64,000 nt of DNA from Phoenix dactylifera (taxonomy: Eukaryota; Streptophyta; Magnoliopsida; Arecales; Arecaceae). How positions within the stretch are numbered: the stretch's first letter is position 1; each line of letters starts with the position of its first letter. Both the position numbers and the translations under genes were made by a program. The DNA is taken from NCBI RefSeq assembly GCF_009389715.1, contig NW_024068498.1:1-64000 (forward strand), in the 5' to 3' direction. Positions 46,341-58,568 of the stretch are shown here, one piece after another. The notes under the pieces were generated by a model. That model searched no databases, was not told where the DNA came from, and saw only the letters and a program-made list of their open reading frames with translations.

Positions 46341-47114
46341 ATCGCTCTTTCAAAATGCACCAACTTACCACCGAAACAAGGTGGTCCCATGCTGATTTCG
46401 TTGTTTTTGGTAGGCCCTTTCTCCGATCAGTCCAAAGTTTGTTCATAGTGTCCGAAAACTAGCAATCTAAGAGTTTGAGTGACCTTTCTCCATATTATTA
46501 GAAAAATATAATCAAGAAATAATGGTGCCGCAAACTTTTTCTCCCTTTCTATTTTTGTGTAATTCAATAGGATACCACTCACCAAGTAAGAATAATCTTT
46601 ACATAAGCAATTATCAAGCAAAATAATCAAGCAATCCACAAACAAGAGACAATACAATTTATTATATAGAAAACCTTTCAATATGAAGGAAAAAAATCAG
46701 GAAACCTAGCCGAGCTAAAATCTTCCACTATTTAGAATAATAGGATTACAATAGGTCTTCTCTAGACATCAATAAGATTTAATCTTGGCTTTCATAACAA
46801 GATCACGGATTTCAACAATAAACAGTAAAATAGAGAATAAACCTCATCAAGTGTTGATATTTGAAATAATCAATAGAGAAGACTTTTCAAAGATCCATAC
46901 TGTTCAATCTTGGCTCTCAATGCCGAAAACAATATACTAAAAATTTTAGCTAAAGTTGGATAAAATCAACTATTCGACCATCCGACAAAGTGGTACATTT
47001 TTTTTTCTTTCTTATACTTCTCATTTTTCTTCTTGATTGTTTTTCATTGTTTCTACATACCCGTTTCTTGATTTTTCGTGATTACCGCACTCCCAAGCCT
47101 GGCCGTTTGAAACT
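46341..47114. other. Unassigned AT-rich sequence
   Basis: No gene, repeat or element end recognised between the LINE fragment and the start of the RLK2 duplicated unit. Confidence 0.5.
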
Positions 47115-47549
47115 ACCATCTTTAAAAAAAATAATAATAATAAATGATGCAAGTCCCACGTGACAAGGGACCACACCAACGCATGTAGATTGCGAGAATG
47201 CGCAATTCATAGTAGGTGGTCTGTTGATTCAGTGTTAGAAATAAAATGTCACTATAAATATGTATTTGAGTGTTAGAAATAAATATGTAACTATAAAGGC
47301 ATCACGATTTCATGGTATAAAATATCCAAATGTTATCATGAAACGTTCCCAGTGCCTAAGTATATATTTGAGACATCAAAAAAATCAAATTTGAAGAAAT
47401 GGATGCAATTCAATTACAGGACAAGAGTGTGCATTAAAAACGGTGCTTGACCAGGCAAGGGTACTGCTTCTTCCTTTAGTTCTTTAATAATTCACGCCCA
47501 ATTATTGTGCATACATGTGCTGCAATAACAGGTTTACAGGTAGGAGTGA
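47115..47549. other. Start of the RLK2 duplicated unit, non-coding
   Basis: Aligns with 13591-14019 (AAACTACC; CCCACGTGACAAGGGACCAC). No gene. Confidence 0.7.
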
Positions 47550-47815
47550 CCGCCCCGGTCACAATATAGCGGGCCATATGTTTGAAATGGATCCTAGCAT
47601 TCTTGAACTCTTTATTTTCCTCAGCAAATAGGAAAGATCATTTTCTACGTTTGCCTTGATGGAAGATTTCTTGGCTGAAACTTATTTTCAGATCTCTTGT
47701 TGTGATGCTCCTTATCTTTTAATCCTCGAGCTATGCAGAGAACAAGGCACAAGCATGTATTAGATGAGAAAGTGTGATTAATAAAGGTTATTAGGCTTAA
47801 ACTTTCTTAAGTCGT
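47550..47815 (+). pseudogene. RLK 3'-flank relic without gene body (copy 3)
   Basis: Counterpart of 14020-14310 in the second unit, and related to the RLK 3' flanks (about 52800-53050). A short deletion relative to copy 2 removes the AATAAAAGTAATCAGGC stretch. Confidence 0.5.
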
Positions 47816-47924
47816 AGTGAAGCCCATAATCGGAAAAAAAAGGGGGTAGGAGTTATTTATCTTTTCTGCTACGAGGTCCTCGGTGTAAAGCATATGCATA
47901 TCTTAATCAAAAAGATTAACGTCC

Positions 47925-48340
47925 CTTCACCTCCCATGCAGCAGAGATTTGCGCTCGTGTTGCCGCCTGCAAACGGCAGTCCAATTCAACCAAAAAAAAA
48001 TCTTCCACGCGCTTGTTCCGGGTGCTGCAACTTGCCGGTCAATACCAGCCAGCCTGATGTTGATACCGGAGGGTCAGTGTATACGGTATACCATGATTGA
48101 TCAGTCAGATAACGTGTCTTGAAGACCAGCTTCGATCGAGAGGCCAATCAGCTCTCAGAGATTATTCCACAGCAAGTCTAAAGATTTTAATGGCACAAGT
48201 GGAAACAGCGGTGCAACGCAGCTTTTTTTCTCGAAGCGATATGGGACTCAAATATCTTTGCATATCTCTTACGATCTTCAGGGCCCAAATAATTGAGCAT
48301 GAAAAAATAAGTTACGCATCAGATTATCACATTTAATAAA
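47925..48340 (+). repeat. RLK upstream module (unit 1 of 2 at RLK2)
   Basis: Closely similar to 14411-14860: ACCTCCCATGCAGCAGAG, CTTGCCGGTCAATACCAGCC, TGATACCGGAGGGTCAGTG, GACCAGCTTCGATCGAGAGG. Confidence 0.7.
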
Positions 48341-48555
48341 AAAAATAGATGAGAGATAATAAAATAAATAGTCCATCTCATACCTATTTTTTTTAAAAAA
48401 GATAAAATACATACCACTAAGAGGTGGTATTTACTTTTCTACGTTGGATCACCCAGTGGAGGTAATATGAAAATATCGTGTTGGTAGAGTTGCCCTCACT
48501 TATATTATATTAATATTATATTAATTACATCAACATAATTAATATTAACTATATT
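48341..48555. other. AT-rich block with empty SINE site
   Basis: Aligns with the 14860-15400 region but contains a single uninterrupted GGTGGTATTTACTTTTC (about 48424-48440) where the RLK1 copy carries the SINE. The AT-rich part is cut short at 48555. Confidence 0.8.
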
Positions 48556-49002
48556 ATATTCACCTCCTAGGCAACAGAGATTTGCGCTCGTGGTGCACTA
48601 CCGCCTGCAAACGGTAGTCCCAGAATGTTCACGCGATGTGCCCAGGAATAGAAGTACCAAGTATTGTTTACCAGGGACGCAATTTGAAAAAAAAAAAAAA
48701 AAAAAAAAAAATCTTCCACGCTCTTGTTCCGGCTGCTGCAACTTGCCGGTCAATACAAGCCAGACAGATGTTGATCCTGGAGTGTCAGTGTATACCATGA
48801 TTGACCAGCTAAAATATCTAAAGACTTTTCAACAGCCGTTCCATGCAGCTTCTTTCTAAATGCGACGTGGGACTAAAATATCTGGCGTGGTCCCTTGCCC
48901 TTCTCAGTTGCTTTGCTAGAGACCCGCCACCCAAGCCAAGTCTGTCTAAATCGAGACGACTCCAGATATCCACCGGCCCAGAAATCCTACTAAACAGTTT
49001 GC
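48556..49002 (+). promoter_or_regulatory. RLK2 proximal upstream region (module unit 2 of 2)
   Basis: ACCTCCTAGGCAACAGAG, ACGCGATGTGCCCAGGAA, CTTGCCGGTCAATACAAGCC and a run of about 25 A (48686-48710), then GCGACGTGGGACTAAAATAT. It leads directly into the RLK2 frame and joins the RLK1 alignment from about 48830. Confidence 0.5.
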
Positions 49003-52000
49003 ATGCTCTTAGAAGGCTTCATCCAAAGCCTCCACCAAGCTATGTGGTTTATTGTTTTCCTCTCGATCGACTTCCTAGGAGCGCGCATGGGATATCTCTC
49101 CAACTCACAGAGGGCATGCTCTTGGTGGTCCTCGCTCATGCGTGCAACTCTTCTACTCTTGTGTCCTTTTGTGCTCTCATCTCCCCAATCTCCTGCTATC
49201 ACCACCAGCACTGCAGCCTCCTTAGCCGGAAACAACAGCAAAAGCGTAAGCGACCACTCAGCTCTCATTTCATTCAAGTCCAATATATATGATGGTCCAT
49301 ATGGGGCTCTGTCCTCCTGGGACAACAAGTCGCTTCATTTCTGCCAGTGGCAAGGCGTCACATGTGGTAGTCGGCACCCTGAGAGGGTCATTGCTCTGGA
49401 CTTACACTCCCTTGGCCTGGCCGGAACCATATCACCATCCGTAGCCAACCTCACCTTCCTCAGAAGACTGAGTCTCCAAGAGAACAAACTCAACGGATCC
49501 ATCCCTCAAGCGCTCGGCCATTTGCATCGCCTGCGACTTCTCAACCTAAGCGTGAATTCTCTAGAAGGACAAATTCCATCCAGTCTTGGCAACTGCAAAC
49601 ATCTGAGTTGGATTGACCTAGGTGACAACCTCCTCAGCGGACAAGTGCCCCATGAGTTGGGATCACTTCCTCAACTTATCGGCTTGATCCTCCAATGGAA
49701 TAATCTTACAGGAGGCATCCCAACATCTTTGGCCAACCTCTCCTCTTTGGACACCCTCGACTTGCAGAATAACAAGATTGTAGGCGGCATCCCACCTTGG
49801 CTAGGGAACCTGACCTCCATCACCATTTTTGTTCTTTCAAGGAACGCTCTGTCAGGGGGCATTCCATCTTCATTATGCCATCTAACCTCTCTTGCTAGCC
49901 TCGATGTATCACAAAACCAGTTATCAGGCATGATTCCTCCCTGTCTCTACAATCTCTCAAGCATCCGTGTCTTGAGTGTGAGCTTCAACAGTCTCGGAGG
50001 GACCATCCCATCTGACATAGGTAGCACTCTTCCCCACCTCATAAATCTCGAGATGGCCAAAAATCACTTCACCGGACATATCCCTTCTTCATTATCCAAT
50101 GCTTCTGGACTGGTTGGCATACAGTTCCAACTGAACGATCTCAATGGAAAAATCCCTCGTAACCTTGGAACCTTACAGAACCTGTCACCCCTGATCCTTT
50201 TCGGAAACCAACTAGTAAGTAGCCAAGGAGGCCGACGATTGGAGCTTCCTCACTGCTCTAACCAACTGCAGCAAATTGACAAAACTACATCTCGGCTGGA
50301 ACAACCTCTCTGGTGTCTTTCCCAATTCCATTTCAAACCTCTCCAGAGATATCCAGATCCTTGTTTTTTCGCATAACCAGATATCTGGAAGCCTGCCTTC
50401 AAATATGGGGAACCTGAAAAACCTGATAGTACTTGCCATGGATTCAAACCTTCTCAAAGGTAATATCCCTGCATCTCTTGGAAATATTAATGCACTGCAT
50501 AAGCTGGATATGTCTGACAATAATTTCTCCGGCCAAATTCCACCTTCACTCGGAAACATCAGTCAATTGAATTGGCTCTCTCTGGGAGCAAACATACTGA
50601 GCGGAAGCATTCCAACCCACTTTGGAAACTGCAAGAACTTGCAGTATTTAAAACTCTCCTACAATCAGCTTACAGGACCAATACCCATGGAGATTCTTAG
50701 CCTGTCTTCTCTATCCCAACTCCTAGACGTATCACACAACGCATTACAAGGGTTCTTACCTTCAGAAATTGGCAACATGATAAATGTCAATAGCCTCGAT
50801 GTTTCTGAGAACAGATTGCATGGCGAAATCCCTGATAACATTGGCGAATGCGTGGTCCTCGTAAACCTTAATATGAGCGGTAATTTTTTTGATGGGGTAA
50901 TCCCGAAATCACTGGCCAATCTAAAGGGCCTTCAATTTCTGGACCTCTCAAGCAATAACCTGTCCGGGTATGTACCAGAATATCTCCAAATATTTCACTC
51001 GCTCCAGTTTCTGAATCTCTCTTTCAACGACCTTGAAGGTGAGGTTCTGCTAGGTGGGGTCTTTGCAAATACGAGCGCATTTTCGCTTATTGGAAATCGA
51101 AAGATCGGTGGTGGAATTCATGAACTGCACCTGCCACCCTGCCCCTCTACCCAACCCCATGGGAAAAAACACAAAGCTGCTATCTTGTCAGTGATCATCT
51201 CAGTTGCCAGTGGAGTTCTAGGCTTGACTCTGATTCTCTTCTTCGTGTTACTTTACCGGACTCGAAAGACAAGAATGAGACGTCCATCCATGGCTACCAT
51301 GAGAATAGAACATGTTAGAGTCTCGTACGCCGAATTGGTCAGAGCAACTGATGGGTTCTCTTCAACAAATCTGATTGGTGTTGGGAGTTTCGGTTCTGTA
51401 TATAAAGGGGTCATGGATTGGGATGATATAAAGGTGGTTGCTGTAAAGATACTAAACCTTCAGCAGCAGGGGGCTTCAAGGAGTTTCATAGCTGAATGTG
51501 AGGCCTTGAGAAGCATCCGACACCGGAACCTGGTCAAAATCATAACTGCATGCTCTAGTGTTGATTTTAGAGGTAATGATTTCAAAGCATTGGTTCTTGA
51601 ATTTATGGAAAATGGAAGCCTGGAACGATGGCTGCATCCGGAAGTGAATGAGCAATGCCCGATGAGGAATTTGAATTTAGAACAGAGAGTAAGCATAGCC
51701 ATTGATGTGGCTTCTGCACTGGATTACCTTCATCATCACAGCCCGGTGCCAATCGTGCATTGTGATCTCAAGCCGAGCAACATTCTTCTGGATGGTAACA
51801 TGACTGCCCGTGTGAGCGACTTCGGGCTGGCGAAGTTTCTCTCTGAATCTACTAACTCATTCTCCATATCTGCTAGCTTGGCGGCGATAAAAGGATCCGT
51901 TGGATACATCGCTCCAGGTGAGACTCCAAGTACAAATTTTTCTACTGCTCATTTTCTTCCTACGTAGGCTAATATAGACTAATAATGAGCAGCTAAAGAC

Positions 52001-52561
52001 AGATAGGCCAATCTGGCTCATTCATTATAGTACAACATATTTCTACCTTTTGATTTGAATTTATGCTTCTAATATAATCTTTCGGTGGCATAGAGAAATG
52101 ATCCACTTCTTTGTTTTGTTTGTGGAGCGATTTATCTTGAATGTTTAACTATGTTTTTGCCGTTGTCTTTGTGCAAACATATATCAGAGTACGGTCTGGG
52201 AAGCCAAGTATCAACCCGAGGAGATGTGTACAGCTATGGAATACTTCTCTTGGAGATATTTACCAGAAAGAGACCCACTGATGCAACCTTCAATGAAAGC
52301 CTAGATCTTCATCGATTTGTGGAGACGGCTTTTCCTACTCAAATTATGAACATCGTAGATCCGCAGTTGATACGAGAGGAATATGAAATTATCAATGGCA
52401 TACAACAGAGGTTCACTAAACAACACAGGATACAAGAGTGCTTAATTTCAGTGATTAGCATTGGTCTCCAATGTTCCAACAAATTACCCAAAGAACGAAT
52501 GCATACGGGAGATATTGTAAAAAAAATGACTGCTGCGAGAGAGATACTTGGTGACGTCTAA
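49003..52561 (+). pseudogene. LRR receptor-like kinase paralogue with 4-bp frameshift (RLK2)
   Basis: The sister of RLK1: same order of signal peptide, about 22 LRRs, membrane segment, non-RD kinase ([11 protein letters not shown]) and intron (51918-52187). Exon 1 is 2915 bases against 2911 in RLK1. The only net difference is a tandem AGTA duplication at 50214-50221. It shifts frame in the LRRs and gives a stop at 50376, so the first frame encodes 457 residues of LRRs without membrane or kinase part. The kinase half stays open from 50276 to 51967 and through exon 2 (52188-52561). The LRR cap also reads KIGGG instead of KICGG, losing a conserved Cys. The long downstream frame suggests recent inactivation. 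A secreted LRR decoy is possible but speculative. Confidence 0.9.
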
Positions 52562-53262
52562 AATCACGGAGAATGATCCACAAATATTAGTAAGATATTA
52601 TGAAGCCTTACGCAAACATACATTATATGGCTGTTGTTACTTCCCAAAGCCGCTCGTCGTTGCTGTCGCTTCTTGTGCTCATCCCCTTCGACCTGTTTTC
52701 ATTTTTCGGTTTGTCTTTTGTCTTTGCCTGCTATTGTTTGAGGGGACCCTCTTTGGATGCTCTACTATCACAAGGCCAAGAGATATCGGGATGAAATGTT
52801 CCATGGATTTGAAATGAGTCGTCATAGTTGAACAAGTCTTGTGTTTTCCTTGACATATCGGAGAGGTCACTTTCTACCTTCATCTTCCTTGGGATTTATA
52901 TATTTCTATCTCTTATTATGATGCTTTTTATCTTTCAATCCTTCGACTAGGTGGATAAAAAGAAACATGTGGGCATGAAATGTGCTGTGATTGATGAAAG
53001 TGATTAGAGTTAATCAAAGTGATTAGTTTTGTCTAATCTTTCTCAATAATATAAAGTGTGCTAACTGTGTACAAAATCAATATAAGTAAGTATAAAATAA
53101 GGCATTCATATAATGAAATATGAGAGACTGAAAGATGAGATTAAGTATGACTACATCATTAAGTTAGTCCAACTCATAATCAAAAATAAAAGAAAGAAAG
53201 AAAGAAATAAAAGAAAAGAGAGTTGGAGTTACCCTCATATGAGGTGTTCTGAATGCCCGGTG
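52562..53262 (+). other. RLK2 3' flank
   Basis: Closely similar to 20746-21440. Beyond CCCGGTGGTATTGGC it continues uninterrupted (ATGCTGCATCC), giving the empty site for the copia insertion at 21449. Confidence 0.75.
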
Positions 53263-53514
53263 GTATTGGCATGCTGCATCCCTGCTGAAGTGTGACGCAA
53301 TTATTTTTGTCATGGTTGTAAAACCGCATGATCCTATGTAGGAGGACTTCAAGAGCAAGCACCAAGAGAACACTTGCAGAAAAATTTATGCAGGAGAGAA
53401 TAAGAAAACTTTATTAAATAATAAAAGCACCGCAACTTACTTTTAAAGCATTCTTCTCTCTTTAGAGACAATTAACCCTTATCTTCAAAAATCCTTTAAA
53501 AAATTGGCATTCTG
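53263..53514. other. Unassigned sequence before the copia element
   Basis: No gene recognised. Ends in TTCTG (53510-53514), the left copy of the target duplication. Confidence 0.6.
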
Positions 53515-53747
53515 TCTTGAATGATCACTGTTCTAGAACCTTTCACTTACCAGAATCAGTTGGCTAAACTGAATCAGTTGTAACAGTCCCAGTTCAACTG
53601 ACTTGATCTTGATTCCTATATAAGGGACTGTAATAAACTCTGATGGTGTGTGATGTATTCTGTGAATGAAACGCTTCCTTTTCTCTCACTGAAACTTCTC
53701 TCTGAAACACTCTCCAGCTTCATTTACTGTGACTTAGAGACTCTTCA
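53515..53747 (+). mobile_element. Copia 5' LTR
   Basis: Contains a TATA box (CCTATATAAGGG, about 53614). It ends GAGACTCTTCA at 53747. The sequence after it repeats TTTACTGTGA, which is also inside the LTR. Confidence 0.9.
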
Positions 53748-53772
53748 TTTACTGTGATTCCTCATCTCTCGC

Positions 53773-56700
53773 ATAAATTCCCTGGTTCCCACTCAGCTCA
53801 CAGCAGAGAATTTTCTCACCTGGAAATCCCAGATCACCCGATTGTTCAAAGCAAGCGGATATTATGATTCTCTTGAAGATCCTTCATCCTCAACCTCAGG
53901 TATTTCAGCTGACTCTGATCACTGGTTATTTCTTGATCAGTTCTTGGCATCAGCCCTGCAATCAACCATCTCCCCATCAATTCTACCATTTGTCACACAT
54001 CTGGTACACACGCATCAGATCTGGTCGGCTTTAGAACGTCGGTTAAACTCTGTATCAAGATCCCATGTCATTCAACTAAAGAATGAGCTCCACAGCATTA
54101 AGAAAAATGACAGTTCTATGCAACAATACCTGACTCACGTTAGGAATATTGTTATTGCACTTGCCTCTGTCGGGTCTAAGCCTGATACTGAGGATATTAT
54201 ACTACATATTCTGAATGGTTTACCTTCTTCCTATGACTCATTTGCAACGGCTATTAGAATTCGAAGCTCTTCACTTGATCTGGATGAGTTATATGCTCTT
54301 CTTAGCAGTGAGGAAATCATTCAAACGGCTAAGGATAAGCAGTCAACTACCTTAGACACTAATCTTGCACTACTTTCTCTCCGTGGGAGAGGAAGAGGCA
54401 GATTCTCCTCTGCTAGCAGGGAGCTTCCCTTCAGAGGTCGTGGCCGCGGTCGATCCGGACACTGGTTTCCGTCAGGCCGAGGCAAAGATCCAAGGAGTGT
54501 ACCAGAATGCCAAATTTGCCTTAAGCGTGGTCACACGGCAATCAACTGCTGGCACAGAATGGATCCTACCTTTTCTTCTGATTCGTCTCGTTCTTCCTTC
54601 AGTCAGAAGGCCTTGCTGGCTAACTCTTCTGAGCACTCAAGAACCTCCGACTGGGTTGTTGATAGCGGGGCTACCTCTCACATGACTCCTGACCCGTCCG
54701 TTCTTCAGAACTCTGCACCATATCACGGTCATGAGCATGTGTCCTTAGGCAACAACTCTACCATTCCGATTCACCACACTGGTACAGGAATTCTTCCAAC
54801 ACCGTCTCATAACCTTCAATTGTCTCAAGTTCTTCATACCCCTGGTATTTCACATCATTTATTGTCGGTTCACAAACTTGCCTGTGATAATAACTGCACA
54901 CTGATCTTCAATTCTTCTGGATGCTCCATCAAGGACAACATCACCAACAAGACGATTCTTCACGGTCGTTGTACTGATGGGTTATACAGGTTCCCCTTTC
55001 AGTTTTCTCAACCCTCTACTTCCAACCTTCATATTTCTCCATCTGGTTCTACTGCTCTTCTTACTTCCACTACTTCACTTGATACATGGCATCAACGACT
55101 TGGTCATCCGGGGTCTGCAGTTCTTCGCACTCTTATGTCCAGAAGGCTCATTCCTCGCACCAAGCAGATTACTTCTTCCTGTTCGGCTTGCCGTATGGCC
55201 AAAAGCAGCAGACTTCCGTTCCATAAGGCAGCCCATACTACTACAGCTCCTCTTCAACTCATTCATTCGGATGTTTGGGGACCTTCCTCTGTTTCCTCAC
55301 AGCAAGGTTTCAAGTATTATGTTTCCTTTGTTGATGACTTTACCAGATTTACCTGGGTCTTTCCAATTCAATACAAATCAGATGTCTTCACTATATTCAT
55401 ACACTTTAAGAACATGGTTGAAACTCAATTCACGGCATCCATTAAAGTGTTTCGTTCAGACAGCGGTGGTGAGTTCACTTCCAGGAAGTTTTCCTCCCTA
55501 TTCTCTACGTATGGTATCCTTCATCAACGGTCGTCTCCCCATACTCCAGAACAAAACGGGGTTGCCGAGAGAAAGAACAGACATATCCTAGAATCTATTC
55601 GCAGTCTTCTAATCACTTCTTCTCTACCGGCTTCATTCTGGGTAGAAGCTCTCTTAACCTCTGTATTTCTCATCAACTGCGCACCGTCTCCCATTTTACA
55701 TCACAAATCACCTTATGAGCTTCTTCATGGCCATTCTCCGGATTATTCTCTACTTCGGGTCTTTGGATGTCAATGCTTCCCATGGCTTAAGCCTTACCAG
55801 CACAACAAATTGGCGCCACGCTCCCTTCCCTGTATTTTTCTTGGATACTCTACTCAACACAAGGGCTATCGCTGTTACAATCCTAAAACAGGTCGTGTCT
55901 TCATTTCCAGGCATGTTCAGTTTGATGAACATATCTTTCCTTTCTCTTCGGTATCCAATTCCTCTTCAAATACACCAGTGCTACCTACACTTATTGCTGG
56001 TTCCGGACTTTTCTGACTGTCCTCCTTCATTTCATTCTCCAGCAGTACAACCTCCCTCTTCTTCACCTGCAACGGACACTGATCAGTTACCTCTTTCTTC
56101 TCACACTTCTTCATCCCATACTATTCCTAATACTGGCTCACATTCACTCTCTTCATTACCTTCAACAACAGTTCCCACATTCTCGTCTGTACCACTACCA
56201 GGAAGACATCCTATGATCACCAGATCACAAACTGGGTCACTAAAACCCAAGAAAATATTCTCTCTTCACACAAATACTTCTTCTCTTGTTGAACCCACCT
56301 GTTACTCTACTGCTGTCCTTGATCCTAATTGGCGTCAGGCAATGTCTACGGAGTTCAATGCCCTAATGGATCAGCAAACTTGGAGACTAGTTCCCAGACC
56401 GACAGATCAAAATGTTCTTGGGTGTCGATGGACCTACAAAATCAAGAAACATTCAGATGGATCCATCGCACGCTACAAAGCGCGCTTGGTTGCTAAAGGG
56501 TTCAATCAGGAGTTTGGCGTTGATTACACTGAAACTTTCAGTCCGGTTGCCAAGTTCCAAACAATCCGAGTACTTCTTGTTGTTGCCCTGTCTTCTAACT
56601 GGACTATTCGACAACTGGACATCTCAAACGCCTTCCTCCATAGTACGCTCAATGAACAGGTGCTTATGGAGCAGCCGCAGGGGTTTGTTGATTCATCCTT

Positions 56701-57835
56701 TCCGCAGCACGTCTGTCTTCTTCAGAAGGCGCTGTATGGATTGAAACAGGCACCACGTCAATGGTTCTCTACCTTCTCCTCTTTTCTTGTTGAGCAAGGC
56801 TTCACTGTTAGCAAGGCTGACCCATCTCTGTTTCTCTTTACTTGTAAAAGTATCCATATCTACATCTTAATATATGTTGATGATATTCTATTAACTGGCA
56901 ATAATCCGGATGCAATTGCTGATCTTCTCCTTCGCCTTCAGCTCCGGTTCAAAGTTAAGGACTTGGGAAATCTGTCTCAGTTCTTAGGGGTGCAGTTCGT
57001 CTTCTCTTCTCATGGTATCTCTCTTCATCAGCAACAATATGCAAACATCATTCTGCAACGCGCTGGGTTAGAGCATTGTAAACCTGTGTCCTCTCCCCTA
57101 CCTACAAAGTATGCGAGTTCCTCTACAGATGCTACATTATTTCCAGACGCTGCACTCTATCGTCGACTTGCCGGATCACTTCAGTATCTGACTATTACTA
57201 GACCAGATCTCACCTTTGCAGTAAACTACCTCTGTCAATTCATACATAAACCATTGATCTCTCACTATCAGTTGCTTAAAAGAGTGCTTCGTTTTGTGAA
57301 AGGATCCTTGGATTTTTCACTAATCTACCGTCCCAGTTCCTTCGTTCTCACAGCCTATTGTGATTCGGACTGGGCTGGTGATCCTTCTGATCGCAAGTCC
57401 ACAACTGGTTTCTGCGTCTTTCTCGGCGATAATCCCATCTCCTGGTACTCCAAGAAGCAACCTACAGTTGCTCGTTCATCTACGGAAGCTGAATACAGGG
57501 CATTAGCCATTACATCTACTGAAATCATCTGGCTTCGCCGACTACTGAGTGAATTCCACATTTCTCCTACCACCCCCACTGCACTTTTGTGTGATAATGT
57601 TTCTGCCTTGGCACTGGCTGCTAATCCGGTTTTTCACGCACGGACGAAGCATATAGAAATTGACTATCACTTCATCAGGGAGAAGGTGACCTCTGGTGAA
57701 ATCAAACTCAACCACATCTCCTCTGTTGACCAACCAGCGGATTTGTTCACCAAAGCTCACTCTTCTCAACGGCATCATCTCCTCTGCTCCAAGCTTCACG
57801 TTCTTGCAACCTCTCAGCTTGACGGGGGGTCTTGA
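53773..57835 (+). pseudogene. Copia gag-pol polyprotein with one frameshift and no ATG
   Basis: The first frame is open from after a TGA near 53757 to 56016. It lacks an in-frame ATG before the gag core; an ATA at 53773 sits where a start would be expected, before NSLVPTQLTAENFLTWKSQ. Gag core (SALERRLNSVSRSHVIQLK), CCHC knuckle (CQICLKRGHTAINC, about 54508), protease (VVDSGATSHM, about 54656), WHQRLGHPG, integrase (HSDVWGP, FRSDSGGEF, HTPEQNGVAERKNR). Near 56000-56016 the frame shifts by one. The second frame to 57835 has RT (YKARLVAKGFNQEFGVDYTE, YVDD at about 56873) and RNase H (YCDSDWAGDPSDRKSTTGF, SSTEAEYRALA). The stop overlaps the start of the 3' LTR. Confidence 0.93.
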
Positions 57836-58062
57836 ATGATCACTGTTCTAGAACCTTTCACTTACCAGAATCAGTTGGCTAAACTGAATCAGTTGTAACA
57901 GTCCCAGTTCAACTGACTTGATCTTGATTCCTATATAAGGGACTGTAATAAACTCTGATGGTGTGTGATGTATTCTGTGAATGAAACGCTTCCTTTTCTC
58001 TCACTGAAACTTCTCTCTGAAACACTCTCCAGCTTCATTTACTGTGACTTAGAGACTCTTCA
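57830..58062 (+). mobile_element. Copia 3' LTR
   Basis: Follows the GACGGGGGG purine tract. By eye it has the same sequence as the 5' LTR, followed by TTCTG, the right target duplication. Confidence 0.92.
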
Positions 58063-58067
58063 TTCTG

Positions 58068-58568
58068 TAACCAGCTTAGGAATAATCCAAGTGAAGCCAA
58101 AGTGACCAAACTTTAGCTACTACAGGGATGCCCAACACTAGGATCCCAAGAGGCAGTAATCAATGGCAACGATGGTGCAAACGGTGGGCCGAGATTCATG
58201 ATTCGGATGCCATCTGCGATGATATTATGGTTCCTTATGGACTTAAGGCTAGCCTGAGAAGGCTTGGTTTATGGAGTCATCCATCCAATGTAATTCGTTC
58301 GGATGCTTATCAGCATTCAGATTTCCATCTGATCCTAGGAGATATGAGGAGGATCATCAGTATCCTGCAGTATTTATAGATTATCGATGTTTACAGAAAG
58401 ATAAACAGTAAAATAAAATGGATGACCTCCTATATTGCTAGATATTCAAATTCAGTTAGCTGGGATATGACCTATACGGTATCTACCCAGTTGCGTGATA
58501 TGTTGATGGCAAGCACTGGAGCTGTATTTATTCCAAAACTGTTAAAAAAAAAGTAATTAAGGATCACG
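58068..58568. other. Unassigned sequence between copia and block D2
   Basis: Continues the pre-insertion locus (TAACCAGCTTAGG). An 83-codon open frame at 58128-58379 has no recognisable domain. I do not call it a gene. Confidence 0.5.

Larger units (their letters stand above)
53515..58062 (+). mobile_element. Young, nearly complete Ty1/copia retrotransposon (Ale-like), TSD TTCTG
   Basis: A 4.5-kb element with 233-bp LTRs at 53515-53747 and 57830-58062 that look identical base for base. It is flanked by TTCTG at 53510-53514 and 58063-58067. Domain order is gag, protease, integrase, RT, RNase H, which defines copia; short LTRs and small size fit the Ale/Retrofit lineage. The TSD implies LTR ends TCT...TCA; the alternative boundary TGAATG...TTCA (53518, 57833) gives no matching TSD. 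A PPT (GACGGGGGG) precedes the 3' LTR. I did not recognise the usual tRNA-iMet PBS after the 5' LTR. Confidence 0.93.

Noticed and set aside
49003..51967. Two separate genes, an LRR protein and an LRR kinase, at RLK2
   Set aside because: The alignment with RLK1 shows a single gene interrupted by a 4-bp duplication.
58128..58379. 83-codon open frame after the copia element
   Set aside because: No recognisable domain and no supporting context.
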